64,000 nucleotides of DNA, taken from NCBI GenBank assembly GCA_016808115.1, contig JAEQBH010002347.1:62001-126000 (forward strand), in the 5' to 3' direction. Both the position numbers and the translations under genes were made by a program. This document shows positions 44,101 to 56,187 of this stretch, one piece after another; position 1 is the stretch's first letter, and each line of letters begins with the position of its first letter. Under the pieces are notes generated by a model, which had not been told where the DNA came from, did no database searches, and saw only the letters and a program-made list of their open reading frames with translations. The stretch is from Tetrastigma voinierianum. Lineage: Eukaryota; Streptophyta; Magnoliopsida; Vitales; Vitaceae.

Positions 44101-46600
44101 TTTTGGATTGATGAATAGGAATCAAGCTTGAAGCCATGTAAATTTTAGATTTAAGGCTTAGGATGATCAGGCCTATTCTTTGTCACGATCAATGTCAAAG
44201 ACTTGATTCCCTTTTCTTTATCATGATCTATGTCTATGTCTGTGTACCCCTGACTTGTATCTAGAACTTGACAAATAAGGCCAAAACAGGAAAGTCACCT
44301 GAAGTGCATGATGTCTAAACTTTTGAGGGCATAATCTAAAAGTTCTTTAAACACTTATGTTTGCAAATACATACTGCTATGTAAACCTAACCTGCTAAAG
44401 TTGCTTTATGAAACTTTCAGGACTTTCTAACCCATTGGTGCTTGTAGATCAGTGACTGTGGGACTCATTGAGCATTGATTTTGCAATGGAGTGACTATTT
44501 ATTTCTTCTCATCCATAGGACCAAACTGTTTTATTACGTCTTAGGAGTGAGAAGTTGATCTGGAAAAACAGGACCTGCTGTGCATTTCTTTTTCCAATCA
44601 ATTTACACATACAGTTGAGCTGGAGTCTTATGATCTGACTGTAATTTGAGTTCAAGCATCTTATGGGAACATTTGGGGGCAGGGGTTGTGGTAGGGGGAA
44701 ATCTGCTGCTTCTTCATGCCATGCATTTGGTCATCAAGAATTGATGCTCATGTTCCTCCATGGTGTGTCCTTTTTGTTGTTCATGTATGTGTTTTTACCT
44801 TCATCTATATATTGATATACGCTTATTATGCATATTGTGAGAGAGCTTGGAAGTTGAGGTTAATTCTGAAGCACCAGATACAGCTATTATTCTGTTCTAG
44901 ACAAACATCAATGAACACTGTTCTGTCTTTCTGCACAAAAGGTAGGTTTCTGTGTTTGTTCAAATCTTTGGCTGTGCATCTGGGTGTGTAAATGTATGTG
45001 TGCTTGCTCAGGGGTGAAGTTATTTACCCTTGCATCTGGCTTCTTCATGTGTGATTTTCAAAATATAGAATACTGAATATTTGGACATTCCTAGTAACTT
45101 TTTTGCTGTTATTCTCCGGTTTCACATATATGTTTTGTTCATCAGTTACTGAAGTTTCAAAATTGCATGGTTAGGATATGGTCTGGATGCACCATGATTC
45201 TAAAATCCACATTCTTAATGCCATTTTTTTCATTCTATGTTTTTTCCCCAAATTTTAATTATTATTCTAGTTCTTAATTGACACATTTGGTGTCTGCATA
45301 GAAACCCTTTTCAGTGCTTTGAAACTCTCCCCCGCTGGGCTACACTACAAGCTTTGATGGAAGAAAAAAATCGGTAATTGAGACATCATCAAACTCGGTC
45401 TACACATTCGTCCCTGAAGGCCTTTTGGGGGTTGGGTACTACTATTTACTTGACTATTATGAGAAACATTAGAATCATGGTACTCGGTACACATTTAGCT
45501 ATAGTGAATCTATCTCTTGGTTGATCTTGTATGGAACATGGTTTATGACACAAAATCAAGAGCTGACTATTCTGGTCCATCCAATCAAAAGATCATGCTG
45601 CTTATTCTACCTTTTCCCATTTGTTCAAGTCCGTCTACTGTATGCTTGTTTCTTTCTTTCTTTCTTTCTTTCTTGGCTTTATTTCAGTTTTATTGGGCAT
45701 GTGTCTCTGTGATCTCACATCCAAAAATGAAATTGCTATGTCGAAGTGGTTTAGCGCTTTTTGCTTCCTCTTGTTTTAGGTGGGAGTTAATTTGTTGTAG
45801 CGTGTTTCATAATGTCTATTTAGTATTTACAAACCGATTTACCAAAGATTCAGTGCCAGCAAATAAATGGAACAGTCCTCTTTTGTTTGGAACAGGCCTG
45901 TGATGGGTGCCTATCTCTTTTTCATTGCTGGCAAGACTGGCACAATATGAAGAGGATCCATCGGCCTTTGTTTTATTGTTTATATGTACTTGGTTTGATG
46001 ATATAAATGATGATTTACATTTGACTTTGTTGCATTTAGGTACTTTGGCAGCAAATACTCCAAAGCCCTGTTCAAAATAACGGCCTGAAATCTGGAGAAT
46101 GAGGGAAGGGGTTTGAGTTTCCCCTGATGATCTTCAAATAAATCTACTTGTGGGCCCCCAGAGGGTTATTAAGCAATGGCAAAGGCATGATGGTAAGAAT
46201 CTCTACCCACCAACCCAATCCAAAAGTAAATGAATTGGTTTCCATCTCTCTCTCACACACACTAAAAGAACATTGTTTCCCTTTCTTAGAAGACAAAACA
46301 CTGGAAGAATGGAAAATTTCTTATAAGCGTCGATGCTACTGAACCCACCATCATTATGAAAAACTACACAGATTATGAAGAATGCAACACACCTGTTAAG
46401 TAAAATACACTATTTCATAGTCCATTCAACACCTGCATTGCCTTCCTACACGAATAAATATCTACTGAAGAAGCGAATGAGAATATCTGACTCTATGATT
46501 TGACCTCAGATGGATAGGTCACCTCCTCTTTCTGGGCCGTCCCAAACTTTGTGAAACCATATGACCCATTAGCAGGACCATTGTCAAAATGGGTGTTCTA
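44101..46600. other. Spacer without recognised genes
   Basis: Transcript-like T/G-rich composition but no conserved frame. A (TTCT)n repeat lies at about 45,648-45,674. Open frames such as 45,517-45,903 have no family signature. Confidence 0.45.
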
Positions 46601-46609
46601 ACATTGTCC

Positions 46610-46855
46610 CAATACCAAACCTTGAGGGGGAAGCTGAATTGGTATAAGGCATTGGAGTGAGGTTATCTAATCGTCACCGATTCAAGTCCATTAAGGATTT
46701 TTGAAGGTTTAATCCGACTAATAGTTTTAAGGTCCCATGAGATTAGTTGCGATGTTGGAGGTTTTATCCAATTATTAGTATCAAGGTCCCATAAAATTAA
46801 TTGAAATGTGCATAAACTGATTCGAATATTATCGGTTATCAAAAAAAAAAAAAAA
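46610..46855 (+). mobile_element. tRNA-derived SINE with target duplication
   Basis: About 246 bases. An A-box-like stretch TTGGTATAAGGCATTGG lies at 46,639-46,655, and a B-box-like GATTCAAGTCC at 46,679-46,689. The spacing of about 35-40 bases is right for an internal pol III promoter. The 3' end is an A run of about 16. ATTGTCC flanks both sides (46,603-46,609 and 46,856-46,862), as expected for LINE-mediated insertion. An internal direct duplication (TTAAGGTCCCATGAGATTAG and TCAAGGTCCCATAAAATTAA) lies in the 3' body. Confidence 0.72.
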
Positions 46856-46862
46856 ATTGTCC

Positions 46863-48685
46863 GTCAACCAAATCCATATCCATGGAACTACGAAAGGATA
46901 ATTTTTATTTACTGTGACATAGGCCACAAAGCTTCCGGTCTCTGTGCAATAGCTTATATGGATTTGCTGACCCACATAAAAACAAGGGTATCCGTATGTA
47001 CCCTCCTTTTTCCATTTGCACATCCTAATTTTTATTTTTTTCTAGAAAAATATGAAAGGACGTTTGAATTTGTGCCTACGAAAACCCTTATCCTTTTTCC
47101 CCTACCTTTTTTTGTTTCACCTCCTCTTTAGTGGAAAATAATAATAATAAATTGAAAAAAGAGTAAGGCATATATGCTTTCATCTTCTCACTCCACCCAA
47201 AAGCTCTAACTATGCTCCTTCCTCCTCCATTTCCTCCACCTTTTTCCTTTAAAGATAAACCAACCATGCTATGGTCAAGGTAGGGGATTATCCATACACA
47301 TATCCAAGTTTTAATCATTTATATAAAATAAATGAAATTAGTTAATTCAAATGGATAAAGACTGGTTCAAGTGATAAAAAGATGAGATAAGGTTACAAGA
47401 GATTTCATGCTCAAAAATCCTTACAAAAACAAAATATTATAACATAATATATAAAGATTTAATGTGTAAAGAATTCTTGTAAGAACCAAATATTATAAGA
47501 TAATATGTAAAAACCTAATATGTCAAGTAAATAAAAGTAAAAAAAAAAAATGATAAAGATCATTGTTACATCTCATATCAAATAAAAGAGAATATTTTTA
47601 AAACTAAATAGGTATGAACTTTTTTTTAATTTGATAAATACGTTTTAAAGCTATAAAAACCTTTTAAAATCAAACCTAACAACACCTATATGGTTGGATG
47701 GATAGGATATTTCCAAGCATGATTTGGAATTCAAGTTAAAACATTAAAGTATTGGGCACCCTTCAACAGGAAGAAAGGTCTTTTTCTTGAGTGTTGGGGG
47801 CAACAATGACAGGAGAAAGTGAAAAATGTGGGATTGTAGGAAGGGGGGGTGGCCCTAATTTTGGATTTTATAGGGTCCCATTACAGATTTTGGGATAACG
47901 TGTCTCAAGTGACGGGACTCTGTACCATCCACATTAGCTCTTTCCCCTGTTTGTGTAATTATCACGTTTGTTTCTGGGACACTGGTAAAAGGGCAATGTT
48001 CCTTAAATGTGTTGTGGGCCATCCATCTTTAGGACATGAAAGAAAGAAAAAGAAAAAAAAATAACAAATAAAAATCCTTACTCCTATTGTATTCAGTATT
48101 CATGCAACAATCACTCTTTTCACTGTCCATGAAATGAATGCCAGATGGCTCTTATCTTCTCAACACAACATGGCTCCCATATTGTTGCCTCGTTAAGAGA
48201 TAACAATAAATTTTTTCAAAGTATAATCATGAAAATGGGGGTGATGATATGATAATACTGAAGACCAGGCATCTTTTTTTGGACTCCTATTTGTTGCTAC
48301 ATAAAGCCAACAAAAATGGTAATATGGGTTGAGTACAATATTAAAAAATGTATTAAGAAAATAAAAAATATTAAAAAATAATTTTATATATTTGATTTCT
48401 TAAATTTATTTAATGTTTATATTTAAAATATAAGAGATTAAATAAATTTAAAAACAATATATATTCTTGTCTTTTATGTTGTCTCGTTAGTGAAGCTAGC
48501 TCTATTGAAACATCTTTTAAAAAGTTTTCTCCTCAAGTGAAACCTCTTTTAAAAAATTTACCCTTTACGCTTGAGGAGAAATGTTGGTGTTTGTTTTTTT
48601 TATTTAATATTGAATATAAGTTTTTTTTAGCTTAATATTGAATAGTATTTAATAATATTAAGTATTAAGTTGTTTGTTTTTAATA
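46863..48685. other. Spacer, no gene recognised
   Basis: AT-rich. A further SINE-like tail-less segment may lie around 47,340-47,480 (repeated AATATTATAA(C/G)ATAATAT strings), but no promoter boxes could be fixed. Confidence 0.4.
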
Positions 48686-48689
48686 TTAG

Positions 48690-49150
48690 ATAGTCAATAG
48701 GGATGTCAATGAGGTGAATTATTTCGGGTTTCCATCCCACCACATTCTTAATGAGACGAATTTGGTTTAATTGTAATTGAGTTTTTAATATGTTTGAGTT
48801 TATTTTACCGAATCAGGGAGGCGAGTTGAGCGGGTTAGTATTGTGCTACAGCCTTACCTCGATTATATTTTAAAAATATTTTATTTTATACTTTAATATA
48901 AATATAAATAATAATAATAATAATTAGAATGTTTTTTAATAAATAATTTATAAAAATGCATAATATTTTATTTTTATGAAATATATTAATTTTAATATAA
49001 TAAAATAAAAAGAGATAAAATATAAAAAATAAAAATAAAAAATAAAAACAAAAATCGAATATAAGCGAGACAGACTTGAGAATTTATCGATTTGGTGTAT
49101 TTAATTTTTTAATGAGATAGGTTTGGAAATTAAGAAAAAAAGTGCAGGCG
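48690..49150 (+). repeat. Dispersed AT-rich repeat, copy 2
   Basis: An inverted relative of 18,955-19,420: it shares (as reverse complement) the ACCGAATCAGG-GAGGCGAGTTGAG block and the AATAAAATAAAAA-rich core. It begins near GGGATGTCAATGAGG and carries no coding frame. Probably a non-autonomous element; class not determined. Confidence 0.5.
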
Positions 49151-49194
49151 AATTAGATTAGGAGCGTCCGTCGAATATAAGATTATCGTGCAGT

Positions 49195-49970
49195 AGTGGC
49201 GGTGTTTAAAATTTGAATATCGGCCCGATATTTGTGATATTCGTGTGTCGGTTAATACCGACACGATGTATAGATAATCGTTGTGGAAATTTCTGCGGAA
49301 TTTTGCGGTTATCGGAGATATTTGCCGATATATCGGTATTTCTGGAATTTTGGGATCTTGATATATCGGTGCTTATTCATGGAGCGACCTTGTTCATGAG
49401 CGTTCGCTTGTCTCAGGGTTCTTTATTCGTAGTGCAATATGTTGCCAGGAGGTTGGTATATAGCGGGGTTTCGCCTCCATCCAGCCCAAACGAAGATTCA
49501 TATTATATGATATGCAAAATGTTAATATATTCTCCTTTCTAATTTATGAATATTTTTAATAAATTTATGAATATTTTTAATAACTAAATATAAAATACAA
49601 ATATATAAAAAATATTGTATTATATTATACGTTATTATTACAATTGCAAATTTAAAAAAATGAATAAAATATTTTATAAATTATATAAAAATAATTTATT
49701 TCTTTTAATTAAATATATTTTAATAAAAATAATTTAATTTTTATAAACAAATAAATATAGTAAAAGAATGTAAAAATAAAATCTAATTGATATTATCATT
49801 CTCTATACTTTCAAAATAATTTTGATAAGTAAACTTAAATATATTTTAATTTTAAATAATTTTTAATTAAGGATATTTATATAAAAATATCGTGATATAT
49901 ATAGATATATCCAGATATATCAAGTAAAGCCGAGTCTGGAGTATATGTCAAGCGAATATTTACAACCTTG
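49195..49970. repeat. Element with repeated GATAT(A/T)TCG motifs
   Basis: Both ends are rich in ATATCGG/CCGATAT/GATATATC strings (49,215-49,370 and 49,890-49,925), with an AT-rich interior. ATCGG...CCGATAT on the left and ATATATAGATATATCC on the right suggest inverted terminal zones. No coding capacity, and no target duplication was found. Possibly a non-autonomous DNA transposon. Confidence 0.4.
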
Positions 49971-50960
49971 GTAGTGAGGTATTATTTGCTTAGTTAACTT
50001 TGTTGGAGTAGCATTGAAGTTTTTCTTTGTGAAAATAAACTTTACAAATAGAAAAAGTAAAATATTTCATTTTTTTGTTGAAACTTTTTAAAAAATTTAA
50101 GTAATAAGTCGTGAAATTTTAAAGAAATAATGATTAATCATGAAAACTATTCAACTTTTAGTATTAAGTTAAAAAATGAACGACCCCATAGTCTATGATT
50201 GGATTACAGTTCTTTTACAATAAAATTTGCTAACTTTACACCGTTTAAACATACTCCCTTGAAATCAAATCTTGGATTTGCTTAATGTTTCATATTTTCT
50301 TGTAGATCCTTTGAAACCAAATATCATCTACATGTTTTTTTTTTTTAAGATAATATGATCTACACGTTAAAAATGATTAAAAAGCACATACTATTGTGTT
50401 TTTTTCCATTTTGAGAAAGATTATTAATGACTTATGTGAATTAAATGTCATTTTCATGAATACTTTTTGAACTTGGATTTGTTTGAAGCAAGTGCAAGTT
50501 TTCAGGCTCTTTCCCTTGCTTTTCACAATGTGTCTTGTAAATTGGGTCCGTAGACACGTAAGAATATGTAAATGTATTTGGCTTCTTGTAACCATCAGAA
50601 TTAGTCCTTTAACTCCCATTAAATTTATGGCGGAAATTGGTTTTCAAAATCATATTTTAATAACTAATATCTTGATTGTCCCCTTTAGAATGAGATTAAA
50701 ATGTATATTTGTTAAACTTCTTCTTGATTTTTTTTAAATAATGACTAATATCATAAAGAGCCTAAAAATATTAGATTGTTTTCACTTGATGTAATGAATT
50801 TTTTTTAAACTTCATAAAAACAATAATAATAATTGTAAATATTTATATCTAGTAATGAATTATTAGATTAACAATAATAATCATATACTTCTTGTGATTG
50901 TTAAATATAGAATCCATTAAACTTAAAAGAGTTCATTTAATAGTTCACAATGTCAATAAA
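49971..50960. other. AT-rich spacer
   Basis: No gene or clear repeat structure was recognised. Confidence 0.45.
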
Positions 50961-51057
50961 GTTTTAAATTTTTTTTTTATAATCATTTGGTTGTTATAGA
51001 CAACTCTCTCATTAACAAAAATGACATATTGGGTTGAATATTTAAGTAGTAGTTTAT

Positions 51058-51096
<39 letters not shown>

Positions 51097-51188
51097 TTAA
51101 TCTTTTTTATAATCATTTGGTTGTTATAGACAAATTCTCTCATTAATAAGAATGACATATTGGGTTGAATATTTAAGAAGTAGTTTAT

Positions 51189-51283
<95 letters not shown>

Positions 51284-51310
51284 TATATATATATATATAT
51301 ATATATTTAA
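50961..51310. repeat. Tandem duplication containing (TA)n tracts
   Basis: A unit starting GTTTTAA, with ATAATCATTTGGTTGTTATAG and TTGAATATTTAAG(T/A)AGTAG inside and ending in a TA run, occurs at 50,961-51,093 and again from 51,094. The TA run is about 30 bases in copy 1 and about 113 bases in copy 2 (51,193-51,306, with one TAC break). Confidence 0.9.
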
Positions 51311-51614
51311 AGAAAGTCAAAACACGTGTTTTTATAAGTTTTTTTTAAGAGAAAAATAATTTTATTGATTCAAACTAGCAATAAATTGATAGAAATATAT
51401 ATTCAAAATTGCTAAAAACCATAAAAAATGAAACAACATCTAGGTTAATAGTATAATGAATAGACTCAGCACTGCCATTTGATAGTTGAGCATACATTTG
51501 ATAGTTAAAGAACTACGCATTTTGATATTCTTATCGTGGCTAGAATCCTGATGACTCACAGTTTTCACGGCATATTAGCGACCATTGATTTGATTTCTTG
51601 TCTTTAATTGGATA

Positions 51615-51850
51615 TGTTAGTGAAGTGCTCTAAAGACAATTACCTTTAGCACTTATTATGAGTCTTATGTTACTGTAAAATGTTTCTTCATTAATTTGAT
51701 ATTCATATGATGAATTGATATAGATCATTAATGCGAATTATTAAGGCCAGTGATCGTAACGCATAACGTAGGAAATCGTGATGAGATCGCTGATAATAAA
51801 AGGTGCATCGAGTAATGCGATATGTTAGTATGATTATCACTAGTCATGGG
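51615..51850 (+). repeat. 5' LTR start of copia element F
   Basis: Aligns by eye with 61,254-61,480 (TGTTAG, GTGCTCTAAAG, TAATTTGATATTCATA, ATAGATCATTAAT, GAAATCATGAT). After about 51,850-51,900 the two copies diverge and different repeat-rich sequence follows, so the length of this LTR is unclear. Confidence 0.65.
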
Positions 51851-51904
51851 ATCAGTTGGACGATAACAGTGGGATGGTATGGCGTGTTATCTTCGCGATT
51901 GGAT

Positions 51905-52080
51905 CACTTGACGTGAAGTGACGTGACATGACATGATGTAACGTGATGTGACGTGTAGTGACTTGACATGACGTTTGAGTCAAACACTCCTAACGTCGCA
52001 ACGTGGTGACGTAAGGATGTGCCAACGTCGCAACGTGAAGGCGACAGTGGGGTTTTGAACCCTTACAACGTCGCAACGTT
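51905..52080. repeat. Repeats with TGACGTGA and AACGTCGCAACG motifs
   Basis: From 51,905 to 51,985 there are about eight TGACGTG/TGACATGA/TAACGTGA variants at 5-10-base spacing. AACGTCGCAACG follows three times (51,992, 52,024 and 52,068). TGACG is the core of the TGA/bZIP (as-1-type) site. The stretch lies in the LTR or leader zone of element F. Confidence 0.75.
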
Positions 52081-52269
52081 AGGGACTTCTGGTGCCTTGT
52101 TCATTATGGTTTTGCACAAGTTTCGAATACACTACTCTTATGTGTTTGAAATAGAAATGTGCACGTTAAAACTGAACCGTTCACCTTTAAAATTTCTAGA
52201 ATCATGGATTTCAAAAAACCATGTTGAAATTACCTAAGAGAGAATCTTGGACAAAAACGTCCTTTTGGA

Positions 52270-52545
52270 AAAATTACAATTCAAAAGTTGAATTGGGATA
52301 ATTGTTCAAGGAGTTGAACCAGTTGGAGAATTGAATAGGGTTTATGATTCAAGAAGTTGAATCGAGTTCATGATTCAAGATGTTGAATCGGATTTGTTCA
52401 AGTGTTGGATAAAGGGATTATTTGTTCAAGTGTTGAATGAATTGGATGTAGGACAATTTTAGTTCAAGTGTTGAATTGAGGTCATTGTTCAAATGTTGAA
52501 CAAAACAAAATGGATCAATTTTATTTCAAGTGTTGAAAAACCTTT
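52270..52545. repeat. Tandem TTCAAG-NN-TTGAA repeats
   Basis: About nine degenerate units of 25-35 bases built on (G/A)TTCAAG(T/A)(G/A)TTGAA. Each contains a small inverted repeat (TTCAA...TTGAA) that could form a hairpin. The array is broken by GGATTTG and AAATGG-type spacers. Confidence 0.75.
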
Positions 52546-54479
52546 AATGTGCTTTTGAAATCATGGGGTACCATTACCTTCAACTTTCAATGGATTGCGT
52601 TAGAGAATGCATGTTTAAGGGTGTATGTTAGCATGATGGATGATTGTGGACTTTGCCATTGGTGATTGAGCATACTGCATTTGATTATTACTTATTTTTG
52701 GATAAATAAGGCCTACGTGTCCCTGCCTCTCTCTAATTTCTCTATGTACTTCTCTTATCATCTAAATCCCCTCGTCATATAACTTGATTATTCTTGTAAA
52801 TGCATGTAATTCGATTACGAGTTAGGTTAAGTTGGTGAGGATGCAAAAGGAGAAAGAAGTGTGGAGAAGGAACCAAGAAAGAAGACCTTGAAGATTGTAA
52901 ATTTGATTTATTTTAAAGAGTTGTAATAATCATGCATATCCCTAGGTTTGACCTAGTCAATTCCATTATGGCTCATGGAATTGATCTTGGAATGTCCATA
53001 ATCATGCGATATAGTTAGAGTAACTATCCTTATAATTTCATGAGATGAATGGATAATGCATGCTAATGAAAAGGATGAGACTTATCTAAAGAAAACCCTC
53101 CATTATTAATATTAAGGCTGTGGGACCCCTTACCCGACCCGACCCGTTTGGGCGGATCCGAACCCAGTTCGGGATGCCACTAAAATCACTCAAAATCATA
53201 TCTTTGCGGAAGCGATTTCAAAATTTGGGCAAGCCCATAAACATTTATATTTAACAAAATACATTTACAATGAAGGCATTCTGACCTTTTCAGGCGATTT
53301 ACAAAAATAGATGTTCAAAGTTCAAATTGTTTTACATAAATATCAATATCAAAAGAAAACATGAAATGAATGCACGTAGCCGGAGCATACTCGAAATTTC
53401 CTTCTTATGACTCGGCTCCTCGATCTTGGGTCCGCTTTATTCGCTATCTATCATCAAATTTTTGCGCATTGGTAAAACAATCGCTATTTTTTCATGCTTA
53501 GTGGTTCTATACAAATCCATTCCTCGATTTCGACAACAAATCAATTCATGCAATTTAATGGTGAGCTTTGTCTTTTGGATGATCGATATAAATACAATAC
53601 ATATACTTTGTTATATATATACAATAAATTATAGTTCATTGATCATCCCATATATACATTTTCATAATCAATATTTCGCAATCTCAAATCAATTCAATTA
53701 TGCTCACAAATTCGATTCGAGTTACGCAAATCCAATTCGGTTACGAAATTCCAATTGATTTAATGCGAGATCAGATTCGGTTATGCGGGAATCAATTGAT
53801 TGTGCAAATCCAATTCGGTTATACCCGATCAATTAGTTCTGCCATAATTTAACCTATGTTTCGATATCACGAGATGCTCAGTCACTGTGCGGTCAGTTGG
53901 GGCTGCCGGTAGGTATCACATGGTTTATAACGAGCAGTCCTGGGCTCTTGGCGGTTATAAACAATCAAATAGATGAACACTCACCGTCTGAGTCCATTGT
54001 TTGCTGATCGGAGTGACACATCAATAGTTCGCGATCTTGCTATTTAACCACTATTGGTATACCAATCTATCCCTTAATGCGAAATAAGCGGTTAACATTC
54101 TATTAAAGCGTTTCAAATCCTTTATAGCAAATAAGTCTGATATATACGCTTGTATAAACGATTTATTTTCAATAATCATACGAATTTTATATCGCAGACA
54201 TTTCACAATCCTTTTCTCAAATCAATTAAATCAATTCAATATCTTTAGAACAAACATGCAAAACTTGAAACGAGGAATAGGAGTCGGTGAAACAATTGGC
54301 TGAAACTTGAGAGTAGAATAGGATTTAGAAGAACAAACCAATCTTTTGCACTTTGATTCCAATCCTTGGAATCGTCCCTTGATTAGCTTTTCCTCATCGT
54401 CGTCCACTATTCCAAAACCATTAAAAGAATAATATTATTCATGCGTGCTAGTAGTTTGGATTTAGGATTGATTTTAAAG

Positions 54480-55015
54480 GGTTAGTATGAGTTCCAATTT
54501 AAACAAGCTATATATAGATGGATTCTTGACTCAATGGGATTTCCATGAAGTCGAAGATCCTGAATCGGAAGTTCAGACAAAGGAGTTATGACCTTCCGAA
54601 GTTGGAGGTCATACACAGTCAAATCCTGAACTGACGAGCTGACCTGACCTGGACTAGCTCGATCTATCACCTCGGTTAAACATATTCTATCCTCCTCGGT
54701 CATATTAATGTATTCTTGACTCAATGGGCTTTCCGTGAGTCGAGAACACCAATCGGAGTTCAAGCAGTGTGGCCTTGAGTTGGAGGTCGTGCGTGAGTCA
54801 GCTTGGTAGTGACTGGCGTGGTACCTTTAGTGGCCAGGCTCATTCAAAGCCTCGGTCGACATCTAACATCCTCCTCAGGCATATCAATGTATTCTTGACT
54901 CCATGGGCTTTCCATATAGTCGAGAACACCCCCCAGTGTCGGAGTTGAAGCGAAGGAGATGACCTTACGAGTTGTTGGAGGTCATGCGTAGTCAACTTTG
55001 GCGGCGGCTGAGCCC
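54480..55015. repeat. Three tandem units of about 180-190 bp inside insertion C
   Basis: The string (G/T)ATTCTTGACTC(A/C)ATGGG(A/C)TTTCC recurs at about 54,520, 54,710 and 54,890. In each unit a GAGTTGGAGGTC(A/G)T(A/G)C block and a CCTCGGT(T/C)...CCTCCTC block follow. The minus frames through it (54,482-54,763, 54,840-55,163) are repeat translations, not a gene. Confidence 0.8.
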
Positions 55016-55017
55016 AG

Positions 55018-55172
55018 CGACCAGCTGTTGGCGACCTCGGTTTAGCGACCCGCTGTTTGATGACCAGCTGTTTGGCGACCACTGTTTGGCGACCTCGGTT
55101 TGGCGACCCTTTGTTTGAGGACCTCGGTTTGGCGGCCTCGGTTTGACCAGCATTTGACGACAAGCTGTTTGT
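55018..55172. repeat. Minisatellite of GTTTGGCGACCTCG type
   Basis: About nine copies of a 14-18-base unit (TTTGGCGACC followed by TCG, AC or AGCTG), within insertion C. It produces the Lys/Pro/Arg/Ser-rich minus frames seen here. Confidence 0.8.
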
Positions 55173-55224
55173 GACTTCTTACCCATTTAGTATTCGAAGG
55201 AGTAAAAAGACCATAACTTGGTCT

Positions 55225-55510
55225 GAGAGTCAATTGAGAAATTCAAAAAGCCTAACATCAATTTCATTGATGTGGCTACAATTCACAAGAAGGACTTACT
55301 ACTTAAATTCTCTTTATTTCCAACCCAAAAACCCATTCTAAGGTCAGCTAGTTATTCAGAATTGTGAAGCGGCCCAGGCCAGTTAGTGGGGTGTATCGAT
55401 AAAGGGTATAAGCTTGTCGAAGCCTAACGTCAAGTTAATTGATGTGGCTACAATTCACGGAGGGCGCACTGCAAATTCCCTTCATACGTACCCAAATCAG
55501 CTCTGGTTCG
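55225..55510. repeat. Direct duplication TTGATGTGGCTACAATTCAC inside insertion C
   Basis: A block beginning GCCTAAC(A/G)TCAA and running through ATTGATGTGGCTACAATTCAC and AAATTC(T/C)C occurs at about 55,240 and again at about 55,420. Confidence 0.75.
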
Positions 55511-56187
55511 GCTAGGCTGGCACTACCCACAATGTGGCAGCTTCCCATGGTTTAAAATGCAACCATACATTCCCCTAAGGCTAGATAACCACCCAACAAT
55601 CCTTAGGGTAGAAGATGACCAAAGTAGGGGAAGACCTACCTCTTGGAGTTGTCGAAACTCCCCGATTCCGGTCTCTACTTGCAGCTCTTGTCACGAGGAA
55701 GGACTTTCCCTCTTGCTTCGCACAGGGCCTTATGGCCCGTGCGTTGGGAAATCACAGAAGTGAGAGAACTACCATTCTAATCACTCCATTTTCTCTTTCC
55801 CTTTTCTTATGGATCCTCCATCGTATTTTAAAAAGGAGGAAACTTCCTCCCACTTTCCTACATGCCACACGCCCTTTCCTTGGTTTTTTTCTTCTTTTTC
55901 TTTATCTCTTTTTATATTTAGGTCCCTCCATTTCTCTATTATTTTTCATTTAAGTCTCCTATTTTCACTTAGACATATAAACTTATTTACAATTGACCCT
56001 TAGGTCCCCATTTTTCAATTTCCATATTTTCTCTTTTTCACTTGGGTTTATTTCGGATTGATAATCATTTAATCAATATTCGTCTAACAATTCCCAGAAA
56101 AATACCCAAGTTGGCCCGATTATACCCGGAATATATAATAAAATTTATTATAAAAATTCCAGGGTATTTTTGGGGCGTTACAAAGGC

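Larger units (their letters stand above)
53119..56182. mobile_element. LTR-like insertion C in copia element F, with target duplication
   Basis: 3,064 bases starting TGTGGGACCCC and ending TGGGGCGTTACA, flanked by identical AAGGC at 53,114-53,118 and 56,183-56,187. The element F sequence rejoins across it: the related inverted copy at the right edge reads continuously GTTAAGGCTAACGTC. Ends and the CCTACCTCTTGGAGTTGTCG block (55,638-55,657) relate it to insertions A and B. No gag-pol is present. A solo LTR or non-autonomous long-LTR gypsy unit. Confidence 0.85.

Noticed and set aside
45517..45903. 128-residue hydrophobic protein
   Set aside because: No family signature, a Ser/Phe/Leu stretch from a (TTCT)n repeat, and no promoter or splice support.
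49213..49542. 109-residue protein
   Set aside because: Lies wholly within the GATATATCG-rich repeat-like block and starts on a non-ATG codon; no conserved domain.
54840..55233. Lys/Pro/Arg/Ser-rich proteins on the minus strand
   Set aside because: Three overlapping frames all read through the GTTTGGCGACC minisatellite. The repetition explains them.
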